Below, one piece after another: positions 1 through 9,248 of a DNA stretch of 56,420 bases. The position numbers were made by a program, and so were the translations under genes. The DNA lies in NCBI GenBank assembly GCA_044225565.1, contig JBGAIL010000003.1:1-56420 (forward strand), given 5' to 3'. How positions within the stretch are numbered: position 1 is the first letter of the stretch; each line of letters begins with the position of its first letter. The notes beneath the pieces are model-generated. The model ran no database searches and was not told where the DNA came from. It saw only the letters and a list, made by a program, of their open reading frames with translations. Origin of the DNA: CAVXAE01 sp044225565. Its GTDB lineage: Bacteria; Pseudomonadota; Gammaproteobacteria; Steroidobacterales; Steroidobacteraceae.

Positions 1-1488
1 AGCCCGGTCTCTCTCGTCCTCTTTTTCTCTCTTATCGCAACAACCCTCGTCATCACCTATTGGGCGGCGAACCGCAGTCATACGACATCCGAGCTTTATA
101 CTGCCGGCGGCCGCATCAAGGCCTGGCAGAATGGATGGGCCATCGCCGGCGACATTCTCTCGGCATCCACGTTGCTGGGCGGTGTCGGAATGTTCTACAC
201 GTCTGGCATTGACGCCTTGCTGTATTCATTTCCCGTGATGGCCGGCTTTGTGGTGATGCTTGGTCTCGTCGCCGGGCCCATGCGCAACCTTGGGCGCCAT
301 ACCTTTGCCGATGCGGTTGGTTCGCGGTTCTCCGGCCGCTCGGTCCGGATCGTCGCAGCGACGAACACGCTTGCGATAAGCCTGATCTATCTCGTGGCTC
401 AAATGCTCGGCGCCGGAGGTCTCATTCAAATCCTGTTCGGCATACCTTACCGCGCGGCTGTGGTTGTCGTAGGCGCGCTGATGGTGACCTACGTTGCTTT
501 CGGCGGGATGCTGGCGACGACATGGGTTCAAATCACGAAAGCAATTCTTCTCCTGGCCAGCGTTGCTGCCATCGGGCTGCTCGCCCTGGCTCATTTCGGC
601 TTCGACATTACCGGACTCTACGCTCGAGCGGAGAGTCTGCACCCATTGGGTCGGACGCTCCATCAGCCTGGCGGGCTAGGCCTGTCCCGATTGGATACGG
701 TGTCACTTTGCATTGCCATGACGCTGGGGATGGCTGGAATGCCGCATCTCCTGATGCGATTCTTCACGGTGCCCGATGCTCGAACAGCCCGCCGGTCATT
801 GGCCGTGGGTATCGGGGTCATCGGGTCGGCCTACTTCCTCGTCTACTCGATAGTGGGGCCGGCTGCGGTTGCCTTCATCCGCGGAAATTCGACCTTCGAG
901 GACGCCTCGGGCGGGGTGCTTGGTGGTGCCAACATGGTCGTATTGCACCTGGCGAGATACCTCGGAGGGGACGCGGTATTCGGAATGATCGCTGCCGTCA
1001 CCTTTGCGACCATCCTTGCCGTCGTATCGGGACTGACCATCGCGGCTGCTTCCGCAATCTCGTATGACCTTTACGCAAGAGGCGATGGCGTAACGGCCAG
1101 CGGCAGGAGCGTGGAGACTCTTGTCTTTCGCCTTTCGGCCGGCATGGTCGGAGTGCTGAGCATTGCACTCGGCATCGCATTCGAGGGGCAAAACATCCTG
1201 TTCCTGACGGGCCTTCTTTTTGCGATCTCCGCAAGCACCTGCTTCCCGATGCTGGTAATGGCAATTTACTGGCGGCGGGTGACGGCGACGGGGGTTGTTA
1301 GCGGCAGCCTCGTGGGACTCGTGCTGTCCGTAGCGTTGATCGTCGCGGGCCCAAGCGTGTGGGTGCAAGTTCTCGGTCACGCGGAACCTTTGGTTGCACT
1401 GACTCAGCCCGCGGTTGTCTCGGTCCCGGCCTCTTTCCTCACAATGATTGTGATGTCCTTCGCTTCTTCGGCGCGACGTTTTTCCTGA
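1..1488 (+). CDS. actP: ActP-like cation/acetate symporter (5' end off window)
   Basis: Sodium:solute symporter (SSS) family, inner-membrane importer of acetate-like monocarboxylates. The frame is open from base 1, so the N-terminus lies outside the window; 495 residues are visible against roughly 550 for ActP. The first visible helix is followed by AANRSHTTSELYTAGGRI and a segment ending in FYTSGIDALLYS, which match the ActP pattern around its second and third helices, and NLGRHTFADAVGSRF is the following conserved loop. About a dozen hydrophobic helices follow. It stands alone: the next gene starts 115 bases downstream. ActP is a family-level call; substrate is inferred from similarity, and a related SSS subgroup such as a pyruvate or propionate carrier is possible. 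Confidence 0.85.
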   Translation, partial: SPVSLVLFFSLIATTLVITYWAANRSHTTSELYTAGGRIKAWQNGWAIAGDILSASTLLGGVGMFYTSGIDALLYSFPVMAGFVVMLGLVAGPMRNLGRHTFADAVGSRFSGRSVRIVAATNTLAISLIYLVAQMLGAGGLIQILFGIPYRAAVVVVGALMVTYVAFGGMLATTWVQITKAILLLASVAAIGLLALAHFGFDITGLYARAESLHPLGRTLHQPGGLGLSRLDTVSLCIAMTLGMAGMPHLLMRFFTVPDARTARRSLAVGIGVIGSAYFLVYSIVGPAAVAFIRGNSTFEDASGGVLGGANMVVLHLARYLGGDAVFGMIAAVTFATILAVVSGLTIAAASAISYDLYARGDGVTASGRSVETLVFRLSAGMVGVLSIALGIAFEGQNILFLTGLLFAISASTCFPMLVMAIYWRRVTATGVVSGSLVGLVLSVALIVAGPSVWVQVLGHAEPLVALTQPAVVSVPASFLTMIVMSFASSARRFS

Positions 1489-1515
1489 ATGCCTTCCGAT
1501 CTGAAGGCCGGCGCC

Positions 1516-1546
1516 GGCTGGCGGGCGGCACAAAGTAACGCCAGCC
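1516..1546 (+). terminator. candidate hairpin after the symporter
   Basis: GGCTGGCG at 1516-1523 pairs with CGCCAGCC at 1539-1546 (8 perfect pairs, 15-base loop), 28 bases after the symporter stop. There is no U-tract, only a short A-rich stretch, so this is a weak terminator call. Confidence 0.35.
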
Positions 1547-1603
1547 CGAAAAACGAGTAACGCGCGCCCCAGGCGCGGTGCGGCCGGGGCCCTAGGCTGG
1601 CGC

Positions 1604-2914
1604 ATGGAAAACGCGGCACTCGCCTTTCTGAGCCACGATTGGGCGGGGTTGTGCTTTTCGGCCCTGTTCCTGATCGCTGGCGGATCGTCGTGGAGGCTCG
1701 GGAGGGGCCGGCACCGAAAGTTGCGGGTGGCCGGTGCGTTGCTGTTGGGCATCGGAAGCATGATGGCCGCCGGCGCGACCTATCATCTGGTTTACATGAT
1801 CGGGGTGCGCAACGAGCATCCTGCGCCAGGGAAGCTCGTGGACATCGGCGGCTATCGCCTGCACGTGCTGGCCGAGGGAAAGGCGCATGGGAAGCCGGCC
1901 ATCGTGTGGATGCCTGGCGCGCATTCCGCCGGCTTCTATTTCCACCACCTGCACCGCGCGCTGCGTGGGGAAACCCGCTCGATTCTGGTCGACCGGCCCG
2001 GCATGGGGTGGAGCGACATCGGCCCGTTTCCCCGCACGACGCCGCTCGAAGCCGAAGAGGTGGTCGAAGCCCTGAGGCGGGCGGGTGAGCGCGGCCCCTT
2101 CATCCTGGTGGGACACTCATTCGGCGGACTGCTGGTGGCGAACATCGCCCGGCGGCATCCGGATCTCGCCGCCGCCGTCGTCCTGCTGGACGCGACGCCA
2201 CCTGACGCCATCAACTACGCGCCGTCCAATCCGTTTCTGCGGCAAATGCGCGTCGATGCTCTGCTCGCGACCGTGCAGCGGCTCTTCGGCATTCACTCGC
2301 GGACCGCCGAACGGCTGTGGGGCCGCGAGACGGCGCTGGATGCTCAAAGGATCGAGAGCCTCGTTGAAGAGCGCATCGGAAAGCCGCTACATGACGTGCG
2401 AGCCATCGAAGAGGGCGCCCGCGCGAACGCGGCGAACTTCTCCATCTTCGCGGAACTGGCACCGGGTCGGCTGAGCTGGGATGCCGTGGTGTATGACGGT
2501 GAGCTGGGAGACGTCCCGGTCTATCTGGTCGCGCCCCAGGAAATGCCGGAGCTCGGTGGAGCGTCGCAGCGGATGATGCGGGAGGAGGGCGAGAACAGCC
2601 TCCAGTCTCGCGACATGCGTCGGCTGCAGCGGTTCTACGCTCGTGCGCGGGAGCGCTACATGGCCGTCTCGAGTCGTGCACAGCGGATCGTGACGCCATC
2701 GGGCACGGGCCACAACTACCCTTACGAGGCCCCGCAGTTCGTGGTTGACGCGTTGCGACAGGTACTGCGCGATACGCCGTCCAGGCTGGATGTCGCTGCC
2801 TTCAGCGCCCCACCACCGGCAACACCAGCCGCGACGGCGTCCCCGGCCCGTAGTGCACCCGATTCCTCGCCACCACCCACCGGGTCTGCTCCATATTCAC
2901 GCCACCCACGTTGA
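1604..2914 (+). CDS. membrane-anchored alpha/beta hydrolase
   Basis: Alpha/beta-hydrolase fold enzyme of 436 residues. Two hydrophobic segments (about residues 13-28 and 45-65) anchor the N-terminus; the hydrolase domain begins near residue 75. The nucleophile elbow is GHSFGG with Ser near residue 171, the oxyanion strand is VDRPGMGWSD, and a candidate catalytic His lies in GTGHNYPYE near the C-terminus. Substrate cannot be told. The last ~38 codons (A/S/P-rich tail) are antisense to the end of the convergent CocE-type gene, so the two reading frames overlap by 113 bases; the tail looks like readthrough into the neighbour rather than a conserved domain. No clear ribosome binding site precedes the ATG. 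Confidence 0.8.
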   Translation: MENAALAFLSHDWAGLCFSALFLIAGGSSWRLGRGRHRKLRVAGALLLGIGSMMAAGATYHLVYMIGVRNEHPAPGKLVDIGGYRLHVLAEGKAHGKPAIVWMPGAHSAGFYFHHLHRALRGETRSILVDRPGMGWSDIGPFPRTTPLEAEEVVEALRRAGERGPFILVGHSFGGLLVANIARRHPDLAAAVVLLDATPPDAINYAPSNPFLRQMRVDALLATVQRLFGIHSRTAERLWGRETALDAQRIESLVEERIGKPLHDVRAIEEGARANAANFSIFAELAPGRLSWDAVVYDGELGDVPVYLVAPQEMPELGGASQRMMREEGENSLQSRDMRRLQRFYARARERYMAVSSRAQRIVTPSGTGHNYPYEAPQFVVDALRQVLRDTPSRLDVAAFSAPPPATPAATASPARSAPDSSPPPTGSAPYSRHPR

Positions 2915-4697
2915 GGTTGCGGTCGAACCGAGGGAAGCTGCTGCTCGCGATCTCCAGGCGAATCCGGTGACCCGGCATGAACACGTTGGCCGTCGCCCCG
3001 ATGGGAAACTCCAGCTGATACGTCTCGCCCGGGCGCATCCAGACTTCCTTCTCCTGCCCTTCGCGGTAGCGCGCCCGCAGCACGCCGTCGAGAACGTTGA
3101 ACGCCCGGCCATCCGGATAGACGTCCACGAGCTTCGCGGTGAAGTCGGTATCCACCACGTCCGACGAGACGTGCAGCACCACGCGAACGAGGCCCGAGAC
3201 TTCGAGCTCCTGCGTCATGGGCTCCGAAGTGAACACCAGCACATCGTCCCGCGACTCCACCGGCCGCTGATCCAGCGCGCCTGCAACGGCATCAGGAGTT
3301 CCGGTGCAGCACATGGCGCCGCCGCGTGACGGCGTGGGGTTGGCGGGGTCGTACACGAAGGTATCGCCGCCCGTCGCACCCGCCGCCGGTGCGCGCCCGA
3401 GGCGCCCGTCGCCATTCAAGCCATTGGCGCGAGTACTGCTCGTCAGGAACAGCTCGAGCTGGCCGCTGCCCGGTATCGGCCAGTCCTTCGCGGTCTGCCA
3501 GCGATTGCGCCCCATGGCGTAGTAACGGATGTGCGGCCAGTCCTTGATGCGGCGGCGGGCGGCGGCATCCTCCTTGAGCCAGGCATCGAACCAGGTGAGA
3601 TAGGCGTCGCGATAGTCGAACCGCGTGTCACCCACGTCGCGGTCGCCCACCAGCGTTTTCTCCGAAGCATCCCGCTCGAAGCTGCAATGCGTGTGCGGGC
3701 TCATGATGACGAACTGGTTGTCGCGCGCCGTGGCGGAGGCCGAATGATCCCGGAGCCATTCGTACTCGAGCAGCGTCATGTCCGCGCCGAAGTCGTACCA
3801 GGAGTTGATGAAGAGCGCCGGCACGTCCGATACATAAGACTCGGTCATGTACGGCAGCCGGCTCCAGTACGGGTCCGTCACCGGTTTCGAGAGATTGTCC
3901 TCGAAGTCCGTCGAGGGCATGCCCTGCGCGCTGAGCGCTTCCTTCATGGGGAGATGAGTCCAGGCCGCGTGCAGATCCACGGGCTGCTGGGCGCGCTGCG
4001 GCGTCCACAGCGATGCGACTGCATTGTATTGATCGTGAGGGAGGTCGGCAGGAAGGCGGGGGAAGACCTTCTCGCCGTACTGGGAGAACCACCCGATGCT
4101 GCCGACCCATTCGGACACGCCGCCGGCGCGGACACCGAAATAGCGATACTGCCCCCGCAACGAGCCGACCGAGCTGCCCGAAGCCTGGGGAATGAGCGCC
4201 TTGAGCGCCGGGTGGCGCGTCTGCGCCATGAACAGCTGCACGTCCCCCTCGTACGAGCAGCCGTACGCGCCGACACGGCCGTTCGACCAATCGCGCTTGC
4301 TGAGCCAATCCACCGTGTCGTATCCATCTTCGGCATCACCGCCGGAAACGACGTAGACGCCTTCCGAGGCGTGCCGGCCGCGCTTGTCCTGCACGGCCAC
4401 CGCATAACCGTGCTGCGTGAGGAAGTGCACGATGGACGCAGGCTGATCGTACTTCGAGTGATATCGGATCTCTTTTCCGTATGGCGTGCGGATGAGCACG
4501 ACGGGCACTCGCGTGCCGGCTCCGCGGGCCGGAAAGTACAGATCCGTGGCGAGCCGCACGCCGTCACGCATCGGAATGAACACGTTGAGGTCGAGCGAGG
4601 TGTCCTGCGAGGCCGAAGCCCGGGCACCGGACGTGGCGAGCGCAGTCAGGCCGAGTGCCACGAGCGCCAGGCTCGCACGCGTGGATGACGATGCCAT
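2802..4697 (-). CDS. secreted CocE/NonD family acyl or ester hydrolase (S15-like), module 1
   Basis: 631-residue exported hydrolase of the CocE/NonD (X-Pro dipeptidyl-peptidase, glutaryl-7-ACA acylase, alpha-amino-acid ester hydrolase) superfamily. The start at 4697 gives a signal peptide (MASSSTRASLALVALGL...ARAS) and removes a long unsupported upstream extension. The N-terminal hydrolase domain opens with IPMRDGVRLATDLYFP and RTPYGKE; the nucleophile elbow is YGCSYEG with Ser148. The C-terminal part is the family's jelly-roll domain (VSGLVRVVLHVSSD, HRIRLEIASSSFPRFDRN). It lies 53 bases downstream of the FecR gene on the same strand, so probably in the FecI-FecR operon. Likely periplasmic or outer-membrane associated; hydrolyses an ester or amide of unknown identity. 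Confidence 0.88.
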   Translation of the reverse strand: MASSSTRASLALVALGLTALATSGARASASQDTSLDLNVFIPMRDGVRLATDLYFPARGAGTRVPVVLIRTPYGKEIRYHSKYDQPASIVHFLTQHGYAVAVQDKRGRHASEGVYVVSGGDAEDGYDTVDWLSKRDWSNGRVGAYGCSYEGDVQLFMAQTRHPALKALIPQASGSSVGSLRGQYRYFGVRAGGVSEWVGSIGWFSQYGEKVFPRLPADLPHDQYNAVASLWTPQRAQQPVDLHAAWTHLPMKEALSAQGMPSTDFEDNLSKPVTDPYWSRLPYMTESYVSDVPALFINSWYDFGADMTLLEYEWLRDHSASATARDNQFVIMSPHTHCSFERDASEKTLVGDRDVGDTRFDYRDAYLTWFDAWLKEDAAARRRIKDWPHIRYYAMGRNRWQTAKDWPIPGSGQLELFLTSSTRANGLNGDGRLGRAPAAGATGGDTFVYDPANPTPSRGGAMCCTGTPDAVAGALDQRPVESRDDVLVFTSEPMTQELEVSGLVRVVLHVSSDVVDTDFTAKLVDVYPDGRAFNVLDGVLRARYREGQEKEVWMRPGETYQLEFPIGATANVFMPGHRIRLEIASSSFPRFDRNLNVGGVNMEQTRWVVARNRVHYGPGTPSRLVLPVVGR

Positions 4698-4750
4698 GCT
4701 TCGGAAGCTCCGTAGACGAATCAGGTTGTATTGTACGGTCTGGCGAGATA

Positions 4751-5803
4751 TCAGCGGGCTCTGACGACGAAGTCGTCGCCCTTCGCCGCGAACGCCAGGT
4801 CGCTGTCTCGTGCCAGGAATTTCAGCAGCGTCTGCGGATTGTCCGCATCGAACACCGCCGTGTAGCGGCGCTGGCGAACGGCATCGCCCTCGAGGCGGAT
4901 CTGCGGCGTGCGGTTGTAACGATTGAACTCCGACACGATGGTCTCCAGCGTCTCCCATTCGAACACGAGCCTCCGCTGACGCCACGCCGTCACCTGTGCG
5001 AGATTCACGGCGACCGGCCGTTTGATCGGCCCATCTGCACCGACGTTCACTGCCTGGCCCGCACCCAGGCGCGCATCGCCATCCTTCGACACCTGCACGA
5101 CGCCCTCGATCACTGCGACCGTCGTCTCCGTGGGCCGCCGATAGATATTGAACTGCGTGCCGATGGCCTGAACCGTCGTGTCGCCCACGTGCACCCGGAA
5201 CGGCCGCTTGGAATCGGCCTGCACCTTGAACAAGGCCTCGCCCTGCACGAGCCGGATCTCCCGCGCGCTCTCGGAATAACGGACCTTGATGCGCGTATCC
5301 GTGTTCGCGTACACGACGGAGCCGTCGGCGAGCGCCACGGCACGCTGCTCCCCTACCTTCGTGGTGTAGCCATCCCAGCTCGCATTCTTCCACCACGCCG
5401 CCGCGCCACCCACGGCGACGAGCAGGGACGCTGCGGCTGCTGCCCAGCGGGGCAGGCGCCTACGCCGGCTCGTTTCCAGGGTAGCGGCGGCCGGCGCCGC
5501 AACCAGCCCCGGGTCCGGGTTGAGAGCCTCGACCTCCAGCAGTATCACATTGGAGACCGGCGCTCCCTCGGCGAAGCGCGCCGCCAGCGCTTTGCAATCC
5601 GCGGGAATCAGCAACTCGCCCATCCGGCTCACCGCCGTGGCGCGCAGGAACATCTCCACGTGCAGGGGGGATTCCTCGAGCCACTGCGCGAACGCGACGT
5701 GCTCGGTGCCCGGTTCCTCCTCCAGGACGATCAGCCACTCGGCGGCCTGTTCGGCCACCTTGGTGAGCTCGTCCTGACGGCGCTTGTCTCTCGCAGTGTC
5801 CAT
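4751..5803 (-). CDS. fecR: FecR-family anti-sigma/signal transducer, module 1
   Basis: 350-residue inner-membrane regulator that relays receptor occupancy to the partner sigma factor. The N-terminal cytoplasmic DUF4880-type segment (AEWLIVLEEEPGTEHVAFAQ) is followed by one membrane helix near residues 135-155, then the periplasmic FecR domain (VGEQRAVALADGSVVYANTD, VQAIGTQFNIYRRP) and a C-terminal STN-like part (LVFEWETLETIVSEFNRYNR). The start at 5803 is preceded by GAGG five to six bases upstream and leaves 7 bases to the sigma stop; a longer frame to 5854 would overlap the sigma gene and lacks this site. Order sigma-FecR-CocE on one strand with the receptor divergent is a typical surface-signalling layout. 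Confidence 0.92.
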   Translation of the reverse strand: MDTARDKRRQDELTKVAEQAAEWLIVLEEEPGTEHVAFAQWLEESPLHVEMFLRATAVSRMGELLIPADCKALAARFAEGAPVSNVILLEVEALNPDPGLVAAPAAATLETSRRRRLPRWAAAAASLLVAVGGAAAWWKNASWDGYTTKVGEQRAVALADGSVVYANTDTRIKVRYSESAREIRLVQGEALFKVQADSKRPFRVHVGDTTVQAIGTQFNIYRRPTETTVAVIEGVVQVSKDGDARLGAGQAVNVGADGPIKRPVAVNLAQVTAWRQRRLVFEWETLETIVSEFNRYNRTPQIRLEGDAVRQRRYTAVFDADNPQTLLKFLARDSDLAFAAKGDDFVVRAR

Positions 5804-5810
5804 ACCGACC

Positions 5811-6344
5811 TCACTGCCCCCGCTGCATCGTGGCGATGCGTGCGTTGGCTTCACATAAATACTTCTTCACGGTGTGCACCGAAATCTCCAGCCGCTCGGC
5901 GATCTGTGCCCAGGACAGGCCTTCGAACGTCCGCAGCGCGAATACCCTGGCGTGCAGGGGCGGCAGCGCAGCCATCACGTGCTCGGCTTCGCTCAACGCC
6001 ATCAGCCCATCGGCGACCCCGTCGCGGGCGAGCTCCCCGCGAAGCGGCTCCCACTGGCCTGCCAGCCCGGAATCGTAGGTCACCGGGCTCTGCCTCGCGC
6101 GCAGCCGGAACTGCGCGAGCACCTGGCGCGCCACGAAATACACGTAGGCCCGCGGCTCCCGCACCAGCTCACCCCGCCCGAGGCGCAGCAATCTCAGGTA
6201 GATTTCCTGCGCGACGTCCCGGGCGTCCTGCTCGTTCTTCAGCCGGCCGAGCAAAAACCAAAGCAAATCAACCCCGTACAGCCTCGCCGCGGTGGCCGCG
6301 AAGCTGTCGTCCCGACTCTCTTGATCTGGTGAAGCGGGTTTCAT
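5811..6344 (-). CDS. fecI: FecI-like ECF sigma factor, module 1
   Basis: 177-residue ECF sigma-70 factor. Region 2 is seen in DARDVAQEIYLRLLRL and the following REPRAYVYFVARQVLAQFRLR; region 4 is seen in ALPPLHARVFALRTFEGLSW and the helix-turn-helix AERLEISVHTVKKYL. Length and motifs fit the FecI group, which switches on receptor genes when the paired FecR protein receives a signal. Its start is 144 bases from the divergent receptor start, and FecR follows 7 bases after its stop. Target promoters are probably in the shared intergenic region. Confidence 0.9.
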   Translation of the reverse strand: MKPASPDQESRDDSFAATAARLYGVDLLWFLLGRLKNEQDARDVAQEIYLRLLRLGRGELVREPRAYVYFVARQVLAQFRLRARQSPVTYDSGLAGQWEPLRGELARDGVADGLMALSEAEHVMAALPPLHARVFALRTFEGLSWAQIAERLEISVHTVKKYLCEANARIATMQRGQ

Positions 6345-6380
6345 GGAGTGGCACCGTTACAGAAGAGTACTGAAAAGTGT

Positions 6381-6429
6381 CCAAAGGGGTATTCGGCGAG
6401 GAAGTTTTTCGGCTCACTACCCCTTTTGG
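6381..6429 (+). promoter_or_regulatory. inverted repeat and candidate FecI-type promoter between sigma and receptor
   Basis: CCAAAGGGGTA (6381-6391) and TACCCCTTTTGG (6418-6429) form an almost perfect inverted repeat in the region between the divergent sigma and receptor genes. Between the arms, GGAAGT near 6400-6405 followed after about 15 bases by CCCTTT resembles the E. coli fecA promoter elements (GGAAAT and TCCTTT). The match is by eye and the spacing is slightly short. Confidence 0.4.
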
Positions 6430-6488
6430 GACGGACGGCCGCTCTTCTCTCGGAACCGGCGCAAGCCAGTCATACTCGGGGGAGCACC

Positions 6489-9179
6489 ATGAAGAAAGTT
6501 CTGAGGGGGATCTCGGCGATGGCCTGCATCGCAGCGGCGAGCCATGCCGCGTCGGCGCAGGAAGCGTCCGTGCAGAGCGTGTCGCTGAACATCGATGCGC
6601 CGAAACTCTCGCGCGCGCTGATCCAGCTGAGCGAGCGCGCCGGTTTGCAGCTCATCTATCCCGCCGGCAGCCAGGTCATCGACCTTCCTGCCCGCCCGCT
6701 GAACGGCACCTTCACTCCCAAGGCCGCGCTCGACCAGCTGCTCGAAGGCAGCGGCCTGCAATACGAATTCCTCGATGCCCGCACCATCGCGATCACCGAT
6801 CCGGCGGCGAAAGCGGCTTCTCCGCACGGGCAGAAAGAAGGGACCTCCAAGCGGGATGGCAAGACCGCCGGCCTGAATGTCGACGATGCCGCTTCCAGTG
6901 CGGCGGCGACCCGCCGCTTCTGGCGCCTGGCACAAACCTCCTCTGCGGGCGATGCCGGTGGACAGGCTTCGAGCGGCCAACGCGCTTCCGCCACGGAGGA
7001 CGACACGCTGCAGGACGTAATCGTGTCCGCGCAGTTCTACCGCAAGTCGAACTCGAGCGCCGCGACGCGATTCGACCTGCCGCTCATCGAGACGCCGCAG
7101 TCGATCACCGTGGTCAACTCGGACGTCATCAAGACCTTCGGCATCACGGACCTCAAGTGGGTCAGCAAGTACGTGGCCGGCCTCGATTCGCGCATGACGA
7201 GCTACGGAGAGACCTCGGATTTCACCGCCCGCGGGTTCACGCTGAACATGCAGGACGGCTACAAGATGAACGGATTCCAGTACATCAATGCGCAGCCGAT
7301 CGACACGGTGGCGGTGGAGCGCATCGAGTTCCTCAAGGGTCCGACCGGCATCCTCTACGGCCGCAACGACTACGGCGGAATGCTGAACTACGTCACCAAG
7401 CAGCCGACGTACCAGAGCGCCACGAGCCTCGGCGCCTCGCTCAGCGGCGGCGGCATCGACCTCGCCCGCATCGAAGCGGACATCAACATGGTGCTGGTGG
7501 ACGACAAGCTGGCGCTGCGCCTGCCCATGGCCTACCAGAAGCACAATGACTACCTGCTGCACGATGCACGACAGTTCACCGCGGTGCCCTCGCTCCGCTG
7601 GGACGTTTCCGACGATCTGAACGTCACTTTCGGCAGCGTCATCCAGCACTTCCGGGCCGCCGGGCAGGGTGGCACGTCGCCGGTGGCGCTCGGCGCGACG
7701 GTCGACGACGTCAACTGGGCGACGGCGGAAACGCTCGCGCGCTGCCGCGACCTCACCTGCGTCACGCCGCCCAAGTACCTGCGCGACGTGTATTTCGGGC
7801 CGGAGAACCAGTTCAACGAGACGCGCTCGGTGCAGGCGAACGTCAAGCTCGACTATCGCATCAACGACAACCTGAGCTACTTCGTCTCCGGCAGCACGCA
7901 GCGCGCCGGGATGGAGGCGCAGCAGTACTACATCGGCACGGTCACCGCCGAGGATGGCTCTGCGTTCCTCAACAGCGACGCGCTGGATTTCACCTGGCGC
8001 TCGCGCACGGTGGAGACCGGGTTCACCGGCAAGCTGCCGCTGTTCGGTCGCGAGCACCAGTTCTACCTGGGCGCCGACTATCGCCGCTACAAGGAGACGC
8101 GCTTCGACTACGACGAGTTCGTGCACGAGCCGAGCTTCAACGTCTTCAGCTTCAGGAGCACGGATCAGTTCCAGCGCTGGCTGGCCGACAACAATCTCGG
8201 TGGTGACCGCATCCCGTACAGCTGGGTGAAGAACGTCGATCGCACGGACTGGGGCCTCGGAGCCCAGGTGGTGTTCGAGCTCGGCGATTCGCTGAGCCTG
8301 CTGGCCGGCGCACGCTACGACAACAGCAAGTTCTCGGACGTGTATCACCAGCTGATCGCCGGTTGCATCAGCACGAAGTGCCAGGTGGTGGGCGACTACG
8401 GTGGTGCGTTCGACGTGGGTGCCGACGGCAGCACGGTGCTGCCGCGCGCGGGTCTCACGTGGAAGATCGTGCCGGACCGCTGGACGGCCTACGTCAGCTA
8501 CACCGAAGGGTTCATTCCGCAATCCGGTGTGACCCGTTCCGGCGGCGCGATCGACCCGGAGACCGGCAAGCAGGTCGAGGTCGGCGTGAAGGGCCAGCTG
8601 TTCGACAACCGGCTGTTCATGTCGCTGGCGGCGTGGCAGATCGACCGCAAGAACGTGGTGGTCACCGATCCTAACAACACGCCGGACGAGATCTTCGTCG
8701 TCGGCGGCCTGACCCAGCGCAACAAGGGCCTGGAGTTCGAGGCGATGGGGCGGCTCACGCCGGCGCTCAACGTGATCGTCGCGGCGTCCAAGACGGAAGG
8801 CCGCTTCGGCAACTCGGCCCTGCCCACCGCGGCGTTCTGGGCCGGCAGGGAGATCACCTCCACGCCGGACTACAAGTTCTCGGGCTACGTGAACTACGAC
8901 TTCCAGGGCGGCCAGCTCTTCGGCCTGTCCCTGGGTGGCGGCGTCACGTCGGTGGGCCCGCAGTGGGGCGTGTTCCCGGCGGCGCTGCGCGTGCCGAAGT
9001 ACACCACGGTCGATTTCAAGGCGGGGTACGCGTTCAACGAGCGGACGCGCATCAACCTGATGCTGCAGAACGCGTTCGACGAGAACTACTTCGTCTCGCG
9101 CGGCACGACCTGGGAAGGCTGCTGCCTGGCGTTCGGCGACGAGCGCTCGTACCGCCTGTCGATCGAGACGAAGCTGTAG
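6489..9179 (+). CDS. TonB-dependent receptor with STN signalling domain, module 1
   Basis: 896-residue outer-membrane receptor, FpvA/FecA/FhuE-like. The start at 6489 gives a clean signal peptide (MKKVLRGISAMACIAAASHAASAQ). Residues about 28-105 are an STN domain (SLNIDAPKLSRALIQLSERA, LEGSGLQYEFLDARTIAI), the periplasmic part that touches FecR in signalling receptors. A linker of about 70 residues leads to the TonB-box-like DVIVSAQ, the plug (RFDLPLIETPQSITVV, ERIEFLKGPTGILYGRND), and a 22-strand barrel ending in YRLSIETKL. The plug resembles siderophore receptors. It is transcribed divergently from the sigma/FecR/CocE operon. Substrate is not determined; ferric siderophore is the default, another large solute is possible. 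Confidence 0.92.
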   Translation: MKKVLRGISAMACIAAASHAASAQEASVQSVSLNIDAPKLSRALIQLSERAGLQLIYPAGSQVIDLPARPLNGTFTPKAALDQLLEGSGLQYEFLDARTIAITDPAAKAASPHGQKEGTSKRDGKTAGLNVDDAASSAAATRRFWRLAQTSSAGDAGGQASSGQRASATEDDTLQDVIVSAQFYRKSNSSAATRFDLPLIETPQSITVVNSDVIKTFGITDLKWVSKYVAGLDSRMTSYGETSDFTARGFTLNMQDGYKMNGFQYINAQPIDTVAVERIEFLKGPTGILYGRNDYGGMLNYVTKQPTYQSATSLGASLSGGGIDLARIEADINMVLVDDKLALRLPMAYQKHNDYLLHDARQFTAVPSLRWDVSDDLNVTFGSVIQHFRAAGQGGTSPVALGATVDDVNWATAETLARCRDLTCVTPPKYLRDVYFGPENQFNETRSVQANVKLDYRINDNLSYFVSGSTQRAGMEAQQYYIGTVTAEDGSAFLNSDALDFTWRSRTVETGFTGKLPLFGREHQFYLGADYRRYKETRFDYDEFVHEPSFNVFSFRSTDQFQRWLADNNLGGDRIPYSWVKNVDRTDWGLGAQVVFELGDSLSLLAGARYDNSKFSDVYHQLIAGCISTKCQVVGDYGGAFDVGADGSTVLPRAGLTWKIVPDRWTAYVSYTEGFIPQSGVTRSGGAIDPETGKQVEVGVKGQLFDNRLFMSLAAWQIDRKNVVVTDPNNTPDEIFVVGGLTQRNKGLEFEAMGRLTPALNVIVAASKTEGRFGNSALPTAAFWAGREITSTPDYKFSGYVNYDFQGGQLFGLSLGGGVTSVGPQWGVFPAALRVPKYTTVDFKAGYAFNERTRINLMLQNAFDENYFVSRGTTWEGCCLAFGDERSYRLSIETKL

Positions 9180-9210
9180 GCGTTCGCCGACGAGGCGATC
9201 GAGGAAGTAG

Positions 9211-9239
9211 GGGGTGGGCTCCATTCGTGAGCCCACCCC
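9211..9239. terminator. bidirectional hairpin between convergent receptor genes
   Basis: GGGGTGGGCTC (9211-9221) pairs perfectly with GAGCCCACCCC (9229-9239) around a 7-base loop, midway between two convergent receptor stops (9179 and 9249). It can serve both strands; no strong U-tract is present. Confidence 0.7.
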
Positions 9240-9248
9240 GCGCCCGTC

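Noticed and set aside
4698..5396. Upstream extension of the CocE-type gene by 233 codons
   Set aside because: The extension is antisense-free but lies over the FecR gene in another frame; the signal peptide starts at 4697, so the extension is chance.
6417..9236. Very long open frame on the minus strand opposite the module 1 receptor
   Set aside because: It is antisense to a clear receptor, has Arg/His/Val-rich composition typical of the complement of GC-rich genes, and matches no family.
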